A stretch of 64,000 nt of DNA from Ashinkailepas kermadecensis (Eukaryota > Arthropoda > Thecostraca > Neolepadidae), in assembly GCA_034440615.1 (NCBI GenBank), contig JAOTOM010004841.1, positions 143,501-207,500 on the forward strand, in the 5' to 3' direction. A program made the position numbers and the translations under genes. Numbering within the stretch: position 1 is the stretch's first letter; each line of letters opens with the position of its first letter. Positions 1 through 9,094 of the stretch are shown in pieces. The notes under the pieces are model-generated. The model was given only the letters and a program-made list of their open reading frames with translations. It was not told the DNA's origin and ran no database searches.

Positions 1-320
1 AAGATCAGAGCAACAGGTAGTCAAGTCGCAGTAGCCCTTTTCACGACACCACAGATCGAACAAATATGGAACTTTGCGCAAACACGCACCCCATAGTACC
101 CAGCTAAATCGGTCGGTTTTCCAAAGTTGTCGAGAAATGTTTGTCTGTCTGTGTGTCTGTGTGTGTGTATGTGCGCCTGACGGTCACACGGTACGGTGCA
201 CCCGGCCGCCGACCACAAAAGCACGAAGTTCCCGATGGGGCGCGTGTTTGCACAAAGTTCCATATTTGTGCGAGCTGTGGTGTCGTAAAAAGGGCTACTT
301 TGCCTGTTGCTCTGATCTTC
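1..320. mobile_element. Foldback (inverted-repeat) element, cut by window start
   Basis: Bases 1-90 are the reverse complement of about 237-320, with one extra block of roughly a dozen bases in the left arm. The arms are about 80-90 bp and enclose a 145 bp centre. That centre holds a GTCT/GT-rich microsatellite and a module also found near 2.80-3.07 kb. No open frame of interest is present. The structure fits a non-autonomous DNA transposon or foldback element. The left outer end may lie outside the window, so no target duplication can be checked. Confidence 0.7.
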
Positions 321-422
321 ACCGCTTTTCTTTTCTCATTTGCTTCTCGACCGCCTCGCCATCTCCGGTTGCTTGGCACATCATCCTCCTACTTTGACTC
401 GGAGGCGGTCGAATGGCCATTG

Positions 423-716
423 CTCTTCTTACCCCTTGTTACCCCTTCTTACCCCTTGTTACCCCTTGTTACCCCTTGTTACCCCTTCTTACCCCTTGTT
501 ACCCCTTCTTACCCCTTGTTCCCCTTGTTACCCTTCTTCCTTTTCCCTTCTTCCCTTGTTACCCTTCTTACCCTTGTTCCCTTCTTCCCTTGTTCCCTTC
601 TTCCTTGTTCCCTTCTTCCCTTGTTACCCATTATTACCCCTTCTTACCCTTGTTACCCCTTCTTACCCCTTGTTACCCCTTGTTACCCCTTCTTACCCCT
701 TGTTACCCCTTCTTAC
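423..716. repeat. C-rich minisatellite (TTACCCCTTGTT-like)
   Basis: About 290 bp of degenerate 12 bp units TTACCCCTTGTT / TTACCCCTTCTT, with shorter TTCCC variants in the middle. The minus strand carries repeated GGGG tracts separated by short AT-rich loops, which fits G-quadruplex potential. All three forward frames stay open because the unit contains few stop codons. These open frames are repeat artefacts. Confidence 0.9.
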
Positions 717-1280
717 CTTGACCCGACGCAAAGACGGTGAACGCCGAAATTTGTGTGAGTCTTCGTCATCATCCTCTACCTCTACCTCCACATCTTCGTC
801 CACGTCTGCATGTCTGGCATAATCTACTCTACCTCATCAAGGTTGTTATCCTTCTTCCTTTACCTGTTGGGCTTGGCGATCATATAAGCTGTTAGTTTCT
901 GATTAAGTTTGTTTTAAATTGCAAGCAAAATTTGGCCACACTTAAGTCTGGGAGTGAAAAGGAATGTCCTAGGTCGATAATGAAAAGAAGGTATTTCTCC
1001 CCGAATTTGATCGTCCATTACCGATCCACTATCGCTGGAACAACTCCATTACTGATCAATTAGGACGGAGACGGAGACGGGGGAGAGATTGGGAGATAAT
1101 TTGTCGCATGTATATTATGTGCACAAAATAATCGTAAAGCATACACACATATACATATGCACACACACAAACACACCATTATATATATATATATATGCGC
1201 GTAAGTATTAGGATTCATGATAACAAAAACTTCTGTCTTCTATTTTCGGCCGCAAAAAGTTTGACCATGTTTCTGATCTA
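717..1280. other. Spacer with no recognised gene
   Basis: Unique-looking AT-rich sequence containing a short TCTACCTCCAC-like pyrimidine tract (about 765-800) and small AC and TA microsatellites (about 1140-1198). I see no gene. Confidence 0.5.
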
Positions 1281-1611
1281 CTTAGGAGACTGGGCTGGCT
1301 CGGTGCGGATAGCCTAGCCAAGTACCACGCCCGGTTCATCGCGCACAAAGGGCAAGGTGCGCCGTCATGGTGAGCCGGAGTCACTGGCTCGGAGTCTCAC
1401 CACCATGGCGGAGACTCGTGACCGAAACACCTGTCGGAACAGTGACCTGTATGTCCCCCGGTCCCGCACTCGGCTGGGGAAGAGGCGATTTGACTGCAGA
1501 GTCCCACTGCTGCACAACTCGTCACCACCCGAGCTGCTGCGGCTTCCCGAGCCGATCTTCGGTCGCCAAATGCGGCGGCGCCTGCCCGACGTGTCACTGG
1601 AGCTGGACTGA
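1281..1611 (+). pseudogene. Relic of the C-terminal end of a LINE (non-LTR) ORF2
   Basis: Two overlapping frames read like the extreme C-terminus of a non-LTR retrotransposon polymerase. The first (1281-1373) begins LRRLGWLGADSLAKY. This resembles the conserved 'LHWLPV...RI.YK' segment of CR1/L2/Jockey-type elements. The second (about 1357-1611) contains VPRSRTRLGKRRFDC followed by HNSSPPEL. This matches the usual 'VPRTRTRLGDRAFSVAGPRLWNSLP' type ending, and the frame stops at 1609-1611. The two pieces lie in different frames, so at least one frameshift has broken the copy. No reverse transcriptase or endonuclease domain is present upstream, so this is a 5'-truncated dead copy. The family call rests on remembered consensus patterns, not on a search. 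Confidence 0.6.
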
Positions 1612-1998
1612 TGTGCTGCTCGCCCCGCTGTGACTTATGTGACTATTGTGACCGCCCGTGTAACTGTTCCATAACCTTTTATGCCCTGTTGTATCATATA
1701 AACGTCAGGTTGTAGTAGCCAACAGTTCATTGTGGATTATTGCAGTACAAGTCTGTACATCACAACCAGTCTGCATTCTTATCGATTCTTGCTGACCCAC
1801 AAATTTATCTCAATTTAGGCTTAATATTGCAACGATTTTGTACATAAAATTTCAGTAGTAAGTTAAAGGGAACTATGTGTTACGTGACGTGGAACAACGT
1901 CATTACCGATCTGTCAGGCTGGAATCCGTAGTTTGCAAAATAGTCTAGTGTATAATTTCCGGTTTCACACGGTCCGATCGGCGATCGACCAACTGCTC

Positions 1999-2062
1999 GA
2001 GAGAGAGAGAGAGAGAGAGATAGAGAGAGAATGAAAAAATAGAGAGAGGGGGAGGGGTAGCG
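1999..2062. repeat. (GA)n microsatellite
   Basis: A purine tract of GA dinucleotides with small interruptions, grading into a GGGGAGGGG-rich stretch. Confidence 0.9.
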
Positions 2063-2106
2063 AGGTAAAGGTAGAGGTAGGGAGACTGAGTTACTGAGCT
2101 TCTAAA

Positions 2107-2161
2107 TGGGCGCTACATGACCAATGAAGTCGATGCGCTCTAAAGCCCTAATAACTAACTA
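2107..2161 (+). mobile_element. Mini-SINE tail element (55 bp), full-length copy
   Basis: A 55 bp insertion starting TGGGCGCTACATGACC and ending in an AATAACTAACTA tail. It is flanked by an exact 14 bp target-site duplication, ACTGAGCTTCTAAA, at 2093-2106 and 2162-2175. It contains a GGGCGC / GCGCTC stem (with one G-T pair) and no A or B box. It is homologous to the 3' tail of the tRNA-like SINEs in this window. Confidence 0.85.
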
Positions 2162-2338
2162 ACTGAGCTTCTAAAAGCATCGATCACTAAAGCTGAGCAC
2201 CATAAGCTTCTATCACAACCATTCCGCATGCTTATCGATTATTGATGACCCAGATATTTAGATTGTGAAAGTAAAATTGTCGACCTTCGTTTAGCAGGAG
2301 AAGAAAATTCCACAATTCAATGATGAAACATCAGGGGT

Positions 2339-2624
2339 CAATTTCACTAACATCACAATCTGTGTATTCACACCGAATTTGGTGTGAATACACCTTTAGG
2401 TTATCTTCAAGTTTTACCCCTCACATATTCTTCATATCGACGAGATATTTAAGTCACTGTCTCCCGACTGACAGTCAGCTGTCGCCGACTTGAATATTAA
2501 ACACGATTACATACAATTATTTAAATACATCTTATTACATTAAATGTAATTAAATAATATTACCTAAAGGTGTATTCACACCAAATTCGGTATGATTACA
2601 CCACTTGTGATGTTAGTGAAATTG
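2339..2624. mobile_element. MITE with about 65 bp terminal inverted repeats
   Basis: The left end (2339-2403, starting CAATTTCACTAACATCACAA) is the inverted complement of the right end (2559-2624), with a few mismatches. The 155 bp centre is AT-rich and has no coding frame. The inner part of each arm is itself palindromic (TGTATTCACACC / GGTGTGAATACA). Long terminal repeats and no ORF fit a miniature inverted-repeat transposable element. A clear target-site duplication is not visible, so the superfamily is left open. Confidence 0.85.
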
Positions 2625-2789
2625 GGCTCAGGAGATCGAAGCCTTTCTCGAAGTTCTTATCGAACTATTTCAAAATCGTAGTGTGAATTAGTGACTATGT
2701 CACGATAAATCTCTATCGGAGATATTTCATTCAAAATCGTAGATGGAATTTAGAGTGACTATGTCAACAGAAATCTCGATCGGAGATGT

Positions 2790-2826
2790 AATACATGGCG
2801 GTCGGTTTTCTAAAGTTGTCGAGAAA

Positions 2827-2857
<31 letters not shown>

Positions 2858-3080
2858 GTATGTGCCGTTTCAACGCATGCTGTGCCAAAGCGGCCGGGCG
2901 GATTTCGCTCAAACTTTCACACGTGATGCACCGGTTCGGCGGACAGATTATGGCGGTGGTTTCGGGTTGCGTGAGTCACGTGGGCACGTGCCACGTGCCG
3001 TCAACGGGAACTGCGTGCTTTTGTGGTCGGCGGCCGGGCGCACCGTACCTTGCGACCGTCAGGTGCGTTCATCTGTTTTC
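2790..3080 (+). repeat. Dispersed repeat with (GTCT)n, related to 109-235
   Basis: The stretch GGTCGGTTTTCTAAAGTTGT followed by a (GTCT) run (about 2829-2858) matches 109-150. A second module (about 3005-3075, CTTTTGTGGTCGGCGGCCGG) matches 180-235 in the opposite orientation. The two copies therefore share parts in rearranged order. No TSD was found. Confidence 0.6.
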
Positions 3081-4127
3081 AGTTTGGCACCTCCGAGCTG
3101 AGAGCGGCGCGTACTAGAGCTATCAAATTTGGTGTGTGGACATCCCGGCACGCGGGCTATCCGACAATGTACAATTTGTATGGGTGGGCGAAACGTAGCG
3201 CGTGCCATGCGCTCAGATTCGAGCGACACCTCCACTCCTGTTTTACATGGGGCTGTGGCTCTCTCCGACAAAAAAAACGCGAACGCCACATATTGGCGCC
3301 CGGCTCGGCTCACATCGCAGGGAACGAGGTACGTGTCACACCACGTGAGCGCCCACGGTGTTGGCTACCCCTTGGGCACAATTTCGGTGAGATCGAGTCA
3401 ATATGCTACACGTGAGCGACACCTATGTGATGAGAGAATGGGTTGCGCCCAAGTCTTCGGTCGTCAATTGGTTTAACGTGTGAAACGTGGATTTTTACAT
3501 CGGAATATAACCAATTTTAGTGCGCCGAATCGCCTCGGTTTCAACCGGCATGGCTCGCAAACCAATAGACGGATCGACACCAAACCGACACCACGGTGTA
3601 GCCAAGACAATCTCCAAGCTCGGCAGTGCAAGCATTTTTGCCGCACGTGGCACGTGCACGGAGGAGGAGTGTAAAGAAAAGGCGTCCATTTTCATCGTTT
3701 TTCACGATTGGGTCTGGTGCTGGAAAGCGGATAAAAGTGACTGTACGCCGTTGCTTCCACTACCCAGGTCCATGTACTGGCTACACTTTTCCCATTGACT
3801 ATCGGCACCTGCCATGTGCTAGGGGTCAGCCATCGCGACGAGAGTGACAAGTGTCGTGACCCCTGAAATAGGCTCTGCTTCCCACCCCATCAGCGTCTCT
3901 GTCAGGTCCCATTTTGGATAAAAAGTGGTATGTACGCATAGCCCCAACTGTTGTGATTCCCACGATACCTTTAATTTGTCCTATCGAAAATACTTTTCCT
4001 GCGATCAAGGCTGCCCTGAAGCATTACCAAACATAATTTTCGGCCTTCTCAGCCGGCTTATTGCATCGATGAATCGGTGGATTTGCTGGAGTCAACTTCA
4101 TCGGTCGAAAATTAAACAGGTCGCACA
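3081..4127. other. Spacer with no recognised gene
   Basis: Mixed-composition sequence with several short non-ATG open frames. None has a recognisable domain or splice context. Several CACGTG-type palindromes occur (for example about 3340-3350 and 3640-3660). Confidence 0.4.
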
Positions 4128-4330
4128 TGCTACCACGCCAGCCAAGCTACCGTAGGAAGGTTTTTATATGGGTGGATATATCTTATATCTTATATCTTAT
4201 ACAGCTGTTATAAAGAATGTAGAAATGAAATTAGAAAAGGGCAGGGTAAATCAGGTCAAATGAGGTGTGCTTAGGTCAGGTCCTGTTAGGTTAGGTTAGG
4301 CTTGGTGGTATAGGGTTAGGTTAGGTTGGG
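4128..4330 (+). repeat. Left copy of a duplicated block
   Basis: Sequence from CACGCCAGCCAAGCTACCGT through the GGTCAGGTC/GGTTAGG stretch recurs at about 4711-4990 with moderate divergence. The right copy carries a mini-SINE tail insertion, and a tRNA-SINE lies between the copies. Part of the local history therefore reads as duplication followed by separate retro-insertions. Confidence 0.7.
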
Positions 4331-4425
4331 TTAGGTTCGGTTCGGTTCGGTTCGGTTCGGTTCGGTTCGGTTCGGTTCGGTTCGGTTGGATTAGGTCAGG
4401 TCAGGTCAGGTTCGGTTCGGTTAGT
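4285..4425 (+). repeat. Interstitial TTAGG / TTCGG pentamer array
   Basis: Runs of GGTTA pentamers (TTAGG, the arthropod telomere unit) pass into about ten perfect GGTTC units and then GGTCA units. A weaker TTAGG-like tract lies in the duplicated block at about 4938-5003. This is interstitial and degenerate, not a chromosome end. Confidence 0.8.
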
Positions 4426-4527
4426 GCAGATTAATAAATTTCGTGTTACCTCGGTTCAGATTAGCTTGGGTGGATATCCTACACGATCTATACGTAAGTT
4501 ATGCACACTTGTACGACCAATCGCTCG

Positions 4528-4692
4528 GGGACGAGTGGTCTAGGGGTAAGATGCTCGTCTCACAATCGAAAGGTTGTGGGTTCGAGTCTCACCTGTCGCT
4601 ACTCTTCGCCCGCGACCAATCGGCGTGAGAGATTGGCGACGCTACATGACTCAACGGTCGACGTGTCGTAAAAACCAATAACCAACCAACCA
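4528..4692 (+). mobile_element. tRNA-like SINE, family A
   Basis: The head reads GACGAGTGGTCTAGGGGTAA (A-box-like). It is followed by GGTTCGAGTCTCACC (B-box-like), then the shared core CGACCAATCGGCGTGAGAG, and a tail ending in AACC repeats. An exact 15 bp target-site duplication, ACGACCAATCGCTCG, lies at 4513-4527 and 4693-4707. This is a full-length retrotransposed copy. It is not a functional tRNA gene, because the 3' half leads into the SINE core and not into an acceptor stem. Confidence 0.92.
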
Positions 4693-4707
4693 ACGACCAA
4701 TCGCTCG

Positions 4708-5003
4708 TGATGCCACGCCAGCCAAGCTACCGTAAGAAGAATTTGCTAGGTGAATGTAACTTACGCTGCTGGGCGCTGTATGACCAACGCAGTCGATGCG
4801 CCCCTAAGCCCAACTACCCAACCAACTTACGCTGCATACCGGGAATAGCAGCTGTGCTATAGGAAGTAAGGAAATGAAAGTAGGTAAGAGCAGAGAAGGT
4901 CAAATCAAATGAGGTTTGCTTTGATTAGGTCAGGTCATGTTAGGTTGGGTTAGATTAGGTTATGATAGGCTAGGATATGTTTGGTTAGGTTGCGTTAGGT
5001 TAT
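4708..5003 (+). repeat. Right copy of the duplicated block
   Basis: Homologous to 4128-4330. It shares CCACGCCAGCCAAGCTACCG, an 'agaaatgaaa...gggcaggg' type segment and a GGTCAGGTCATGTTAGG tract, and is interrupted at 4770-4823 by a 54 bp mini element. Confidence 0.65.
4770..4823 (+). mobile_element. Mini-SINE tail element (54 bp), full-length copy
   Basis: A 54 bp insertion beginning TGGGCGCTGTATGACC and ending CCCAACTACCCAACC. The exact 12 bp target-site duplication AACTTACGCTGC lies at 4758-4769 and 4824-4835. GGGCGC (4771-4776) can pair with GCGCCC (4798-4803) around a 21-base loop. Confidence 0.9.
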
Positions 5004-5460
5004 TGTGGGTAGCTAATTTTTGGCTACCTCGGTTAAAATCCACTCGGATGGGGAACAGGAGAGGGGGGGGGTAATCTCCATGGTAATCTCTCTTAATATG
5101 TTAGCTATGCATTGAGGTACTTTTACGATGTTGAACACACCAACATGATAGTGGGGTTGGTGTGCATCTAGTTAGCTCAATCATGTTCAGGCTAATGACC
5201 TGACACAAATTTATTGAGAACGGAATATTTTATCGGGCACACCCTAGATTAGATAAATGTATTTTCACGTGGGAACTGGCGCGTGACCGGTAGGAATTGT
5301 TCGGAAAAATATAGCTTGCCGTTTATGGAACGCCATCAGTATAATATTGTTTCCCTGCGAGTAAACAAGCCACTCGTAGTTATAGCAAGTTCTTAGTTTC
5401 TTTAAGTTCTTAAATCATTTTAGCATTGCAGTTCTGGAAACGTCCTCGAAAAAGCGACGC
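5004..5460. other. Upstream region of the secreted-protein gene
   Basis: AT-rich sequence with a TATAATATT stretch near 5340 that could be a promoter element. A possible 3' splice site (TTTTAGCATTGCAG, ending about 5430) lies 30 bases before the start codon, so a 5' non-coding exon cannot be excluded. Nothing else is recognised. Confidence 0.35.
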
Positions 5461-5943
5461 ATGATGTCTGTTTTGTTACGAACATTGACCACTGTTTGTC
5501 TTGCGTTTCATTTAGTGTCCGGTATCCGGCATCCATTAAACTCAATGACGGAAGAAGATGCTGATCATGCACGAACTTCACACATATATAAACGTGGTGC
5601 CACCACGACACGCTGTACGAAAAAAGAGGCCCATGACGTTGGGCTCCAGTTGGAAGCAGACGACGACTCGTTTTGCAATACCTGCATGTGCTTCCGTAAA
5701 AGATGGTGGTGCACCACAAAGCCAGGTTGCAGAACCGATGGCAAAGTTTTTAACTGCTTTCAAATTTCAAAATTGGGAATATATGATGAAAAATGTCCAA
5801 AAAAATACAGGATCCCTGAGGATTTGCGTTGCACCAACGGTAAGAAATACTACAAAAATGGCAGACTATGTGTCTGTCATCGTGGTAAACGGAGATGCGG
5901 TAGGAAGATAAAGTATCGTACGCTGTGGGGATGGAAGTTTTAA
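5461..5943 (+). CDS. Secreted cysteine-rich prepropeptide, pacifastin-like pattern
   Basis: A 160-residue protein encoded without introns. Residues 1-21 form a signal peptide (LLRTLTTVCLAFHLVSG). They are followed by an acidic propeptide (22-43) ending in a dibasic YKR site at 43-45, so the mature chain probably starts near Gly46. The mature part has twelve cysteines (52, 72, 75, 77, 84, 90, 99, 112, 124, 137, 139, 146). The first six read C-x19-C-N-T-C-M-C-x6-C-T-x4-C, close to the pacifastin protease-inhibitor signature (CNxCxC ... CTxxxC). The first spacing is longer than usual and the usual central glycine is missing. The second half repeats a C-x-C-x6-C arrangement in a very basic chain (RKIKYR tail), resembling a diverged second module or a VWC-like fold. 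The start is the first of two adjacent ATGs, and the stop is TAA. A protease inhibitor or antimicrobial role is inference; the gene is not identified further. Confidence 0.72.
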   Translation: MMSVLLRTLTTVCLAFHLVSGIRHPLNSMTEEDADHARTSHIYKRGATTTRCTKKEAHDVGLQLEADDDSFCNTCMCFRKRWWCTTKPGCRTDGKVFNCFQISKLGIYDEKCPKKYRIPEDLRCTNGKKYYKNGRLCVCHRGKRRCGRKIKYRTLWGWKF

Positions 5944-6307
5944 ACCCAGACGCGGAGTGAGGAAAATAATCGTACTTACGGATGGTAACGGATGTCCTAG
6001 GATGGAAGTAGGAGCTCAAGAAATACGTTGTCAAGTTGCACAAGAGAACTTCATAAGGACCGTCGCGTAACAGAGACATGCTTGAAATTGAATTTCGGAG
6101 CAAATTGAAGTGCATAAAAAGTTCCCGAGTTGTGTGCCCTGCTAATTTATTGTATACTGTTTTTCTGTAACATTTGTCTATTTTGTTTCTGTTGGAATGT
6201 GGTGTTGGATAAACCAATAATGCTAATGTGTGTTTAATAATACACGCTGTTTGAACTAAAATACGGCATGGGGGAATATTTATATATATATATATATATA
6301 TATATCC

Positions 6308-6313
6308 AATAAA
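6308..6313 (+). terminator. Probable polyadenylation signal of the secreted-protein gene
   Basis: An AATAAA hexamer lies about 365 bases after the stop codon at 5943, just beyond a (TA)n run at about 6280-6304. Confidence 0.45.
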
Positions 6314-6509
6314 TGCTTAAAACACTTTGAATTTTTGTTTCATGTTTAAAAGTGCAGCGTGTTGGAACATTGGGTAATGCGGGATGCTACGCGTTTTTCC
6401 ATGCTTACTGTAATCAGGAATTTAATCTTCGTTTGATGGGTGGTCAAAGTGTAAGCGCAGTTGCAACTTTTAATTCAAAATAGTTTAGTGTGGAGTTATT
6501 GCGTACTTT

Positions 6510-7373
6510 TCAACCCTCCCCGTCTTTCCGGTCAGATTCTCACACCCTGTCTCGGAGGGGGTTGATGCACCCCCCCCCCCTGTCATCTCCAAACTAAGCG
6601 TCGCACGAAAACGAAAGAGGTGTCATCGGAAAGCGCTCGACGAGTAGGGCCAGAAACCACCCGCAAAATTGTATCCCCAAAATGACGTCACTAGGGGTCT
6701 ATGTTTTCACAACTAACTTGTTTTTTGTTGTTGTTTTTTTTGTTGGGCTCCGGGGAGCTCATTTTGGGGAGATTTGAAAAACAAGACAATTTTGGAATTA
6801 TAATAGAAAGGCGAAATCGACCATGGCACTAAAATGTTTGCCAACCCAAAAATATTTTTAAGTTTCAAAATTTTTAGTTCAATTTTCTTTAATTTTTCGT
6901 ATTCTAATGGGTACCGCAAAACCGCAATTCTACCGCAATTCTACCGCGGACCGCAAAACGTTGTTTGAAGTCAACTTGTCCTCATAAAAATGCTTACTTT
7001 AACCAGAATCTTCGATTTTGGCCATAATGGTTAAATATGCAAAACTAACGTCATCAAAAACGAAAAATCAAACATTCCTCTGGAGCGTTTTGTTTCCTCC
7101 CTAAAGATAAGCAGACGCTGAAAGTTTCATTAATATATCTTCATCCGTTAACGCGTGACGGCTGGTTGAACTTGTCTGGAGGTGACCTCACTTGACCTTG
7201 ACTAACTCGTTCGCCCTAGATGACCTGATCTCATAATTTTCACAACGTGCCAAATTCATGTGGGAAAAGGTATGCCAAATTTCGGCGCGCTACCGCGCGC
7301 CGTTCTTTCACTATCCGCGGAACACCTTATGGGGCGCATATCACCCCCCCCCCCCCGAGACGGGGCGGGTTAA
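6510..7373. mobile_element. piggyBac-like non-autonomous element
   Basis: The right end reads (reverse strand) TTAACCCGCCCCGTCTCGG. The left end reads TCAACCCTCCCCGTCT, so the terminal repeats agree at 11 of the first 12 inner bases, and one TTAA copy is mutated to TCAA. Both ends carry a poly-C/poly-G subterminal stretch. Bases about 7090-7330 are homologous to 59.3-59.6 kb, another copy of the same family. No transposase frame is present. TTAA targeting is the hallmark of piggyBac; the assignment rests on that and on the terminal repeats. Confidence 0.72.
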
Positions 7374-8185
7374 GCTACCTCGGAATGGTATTCGTTGGGT
7401 CATATCTATCTCCTTAAATACTTAAAGGAAGTGAATATCTTTGTTTCTTCTTTAATCCCAGTGAGTGTTTTTGGTTCGCCAATCTTGCTGTGAAAGACGA
7501 TTGGCTAGAAATCAGATAAAATTTAAAGAGGTTTAAAATTATTAATGACGATATTCCGATATTTTCACAGCTTAATTTCGTGCACTAGTGTTGACTTCGA
7601 TAGGCGTGCTTCTGTGCCTTCCACTGCCTCTCCGTTTGAAAGCACATTTTAGAGTTAATGCATAGCTATGCAATGCATCCAATGCAACATATGGTTGTAC
7701 AATGTATAGTATAGCACAATGCATTAACCATGCAATGCAAGAGGCGGAATCCGCTCTGCCCCTACCGGAATTGGGTTAACACTGGAGAGGACAAATGCTA
7801 CAAATGTTGGCACCGAATACCGGGTCCGGCCGGTTTAATGAGACCAAACCCGGTTGAGGCACGGGAGAATAAACTGAAGTCCGGTCAAGAGACCGTTCTT
7901 TAAACACATTTATTGTTTTGCATATAAAGCAGTACCATTGGTTTTCGTTTAATTTGGGTCATACTTGCAGTTCACATTACTTCGGAAAGCCTTGTTCACT
8001 CCCAGAACGTGGATTGAAAATATATCTCTTATCAAGGCTTCCTTTTCAATTGTGTTCTGATATCCAAGCTAGCGCCCCTAAACCGCAAGCATCATGGTAT
8101 AATGCTCTGAAAGCAATACACCCATAGTTTAAAGGGGCTAGTAATTTACCTGCCTATTTTAAGCTGCATATGTGATAAAATACCT
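7374..8185. other. Spacer with palindromic ATGCAATGCAT cluster
   Basis: No gene is recognised. A cluster of overlapping near-palindromes (ATGCAATGCA and GCATTAACCATGCAATGC types) lies at about 7655-7742. A short stretch at about 7910-7950 (CATATAAAGCAGTACCATTG) recurs inverted near 56.79-56.83 kb. Confidence 0.45.
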
Positions 8186-8197
8186 TCTTTGTATTAT

Positions 8198-8372
8198 CTT
8201 GGTTTATTTTACGACGCATTCAACAGCTAGGTCATATAGCGTCGCAGATCTCTCACGCCAATTGGTCGCGGGTGGACTCGGTAATCCCGCCGGTTGCGAG
8301 ATTCAAACCAACAATCTTACGATCACGAGCCCAACAATCTACCCACTGAGCTACCTCGCCACCCCCGCCCCC
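8198..8372 (-). mobile_element. tRNA-like SINE, family B
   Basis: On the minus strand the head reads GGTAGCTCAGTGGGTAGA (A box). It is followed by GGTTTGAATCTC (B box), the core GACCAATTGGCGTGAGAG and a tail ending AAAATAAACCAAG. A 12 bp target duplication with one mismatch (TCTTTGTATTAT / TCTTTATATTAT) lies at 8186-8197 and 8373-8384. Confidence 0.85.
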
Positions 8373-8528
8373 TCTTTATATTATATGTGTGTTCTACTAT
8401 AATGCCTAGTTTGCCTATTTTGCAAGCACATACCTAGGTACTTGGGGATGGCCAGATTTTGCCACCTTGTCATTTAGCATATCAGAAATGTACGCAGTAT
8501 GCACTTTTTAATTGCCACTCCTTACAAT

Positions 8529-8640
8529 GATTGAGAAGTTTGAAATTGTTATATTTCGGGTACAATCCTTAATCACATACATTCAAACAAGCGGCATTGT
8601 TACGCCGCATTGAAAAATCGCCAGAGTATATATCCACAGA
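8529..8640 (+). repeat. Left arm of inverted repeat around the GIY-YIG relic
   Basis: Roughly 110 bp (containing TTTCGGGTACAATCCTTAAT and CATACATTCAAACAAG) that match, inverted, about 9095-9208. The arms flank the Penelope-like coding relic, an arrangement known from Penelope-like elements, which often carry inverted or partial terminal copies. Confidence 0.75.
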
Positions 8641-8649
8641 AGTATAACA

Positions 8650-9015
8650 GTAGTTCGGCGTGATCAACCGGAGTGGCTGGAAAGTGTCACCTATCTGGAC
8701 CGGTGTACCGCATTATTTGTAATATTTACGCCGACAGCGGCCAGCAGGCCACATGCATTGGCGAGACGGCTCGCCCCGTTCGCCTTCGGTTCAATGAGCA
8801 CCTTCGCGATACGAAAAATAGGACGTTCGACACACCGATGGAGATCATTTTAGACAAGCCCACAGCGGCAGCAGTATAACTTCTGCCACAATACCTCTCA
8901 CCTTGGAGATCATTAAAACATGCAAAGGCCACCCAATATCACTGAGTCAATGTACATTCGCGAGTTCAGACCTAAGCTAAATAGGAACTATTCGTCCTGG
9001 CGTTTGGTGAGGTGA
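8650..9015 (+). pseudogene. Penelope-like element GIY-YIG endonuclease relic, frameshifted
   Basis: Translation shows CHLSGPVYRIICNI...CIGETARPVRLRFNEH. This matches the GIY-YIG endonuclease core (VYxI.C, YIGET-R, RxxEH) at the C-terminus of Penelope-like retroelements. The diagnostic Tyr of YIG is replaced by Cys here. A one-base change after TPM moves the frame; GDHFRQAHSG and SLEII-like text then follow in the next frame. After a second shift the expected C-terminal SMYIREFRPKLN ends in TGA at 9013-9015. At least two frameshifts make it non-functional. No reverse transcriptase domain was found upstream. Inverted arms flank it (8529-8640 and 9095-9208). Confidence 0.82.
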
Positions 9016-9094
9016 ACGTGTAGAGTTGTCCAGTAAATTATATCTGTCAGCTTTTCATATTTATGGTAGTGCTCTTGTGTGACATTCACGTGTG

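Noticed and set aside
3520..3798. 92-codon plus-strand frame
   Set aside because: It starts at a non-ATG codon and has no domain, signal peptide or splice context.
4285..4425. True telomere
   Set aside because: The pentamers are degenerate, short and flanked on both sides by ordinary sequence.
4528..4620. tRNA gene call on the SINE head
   Set aside because: A and B boxes are present, but the 3' half runs into the SINE core without a pairing acceptor stem, and target duplications show it is a retro-insertion.
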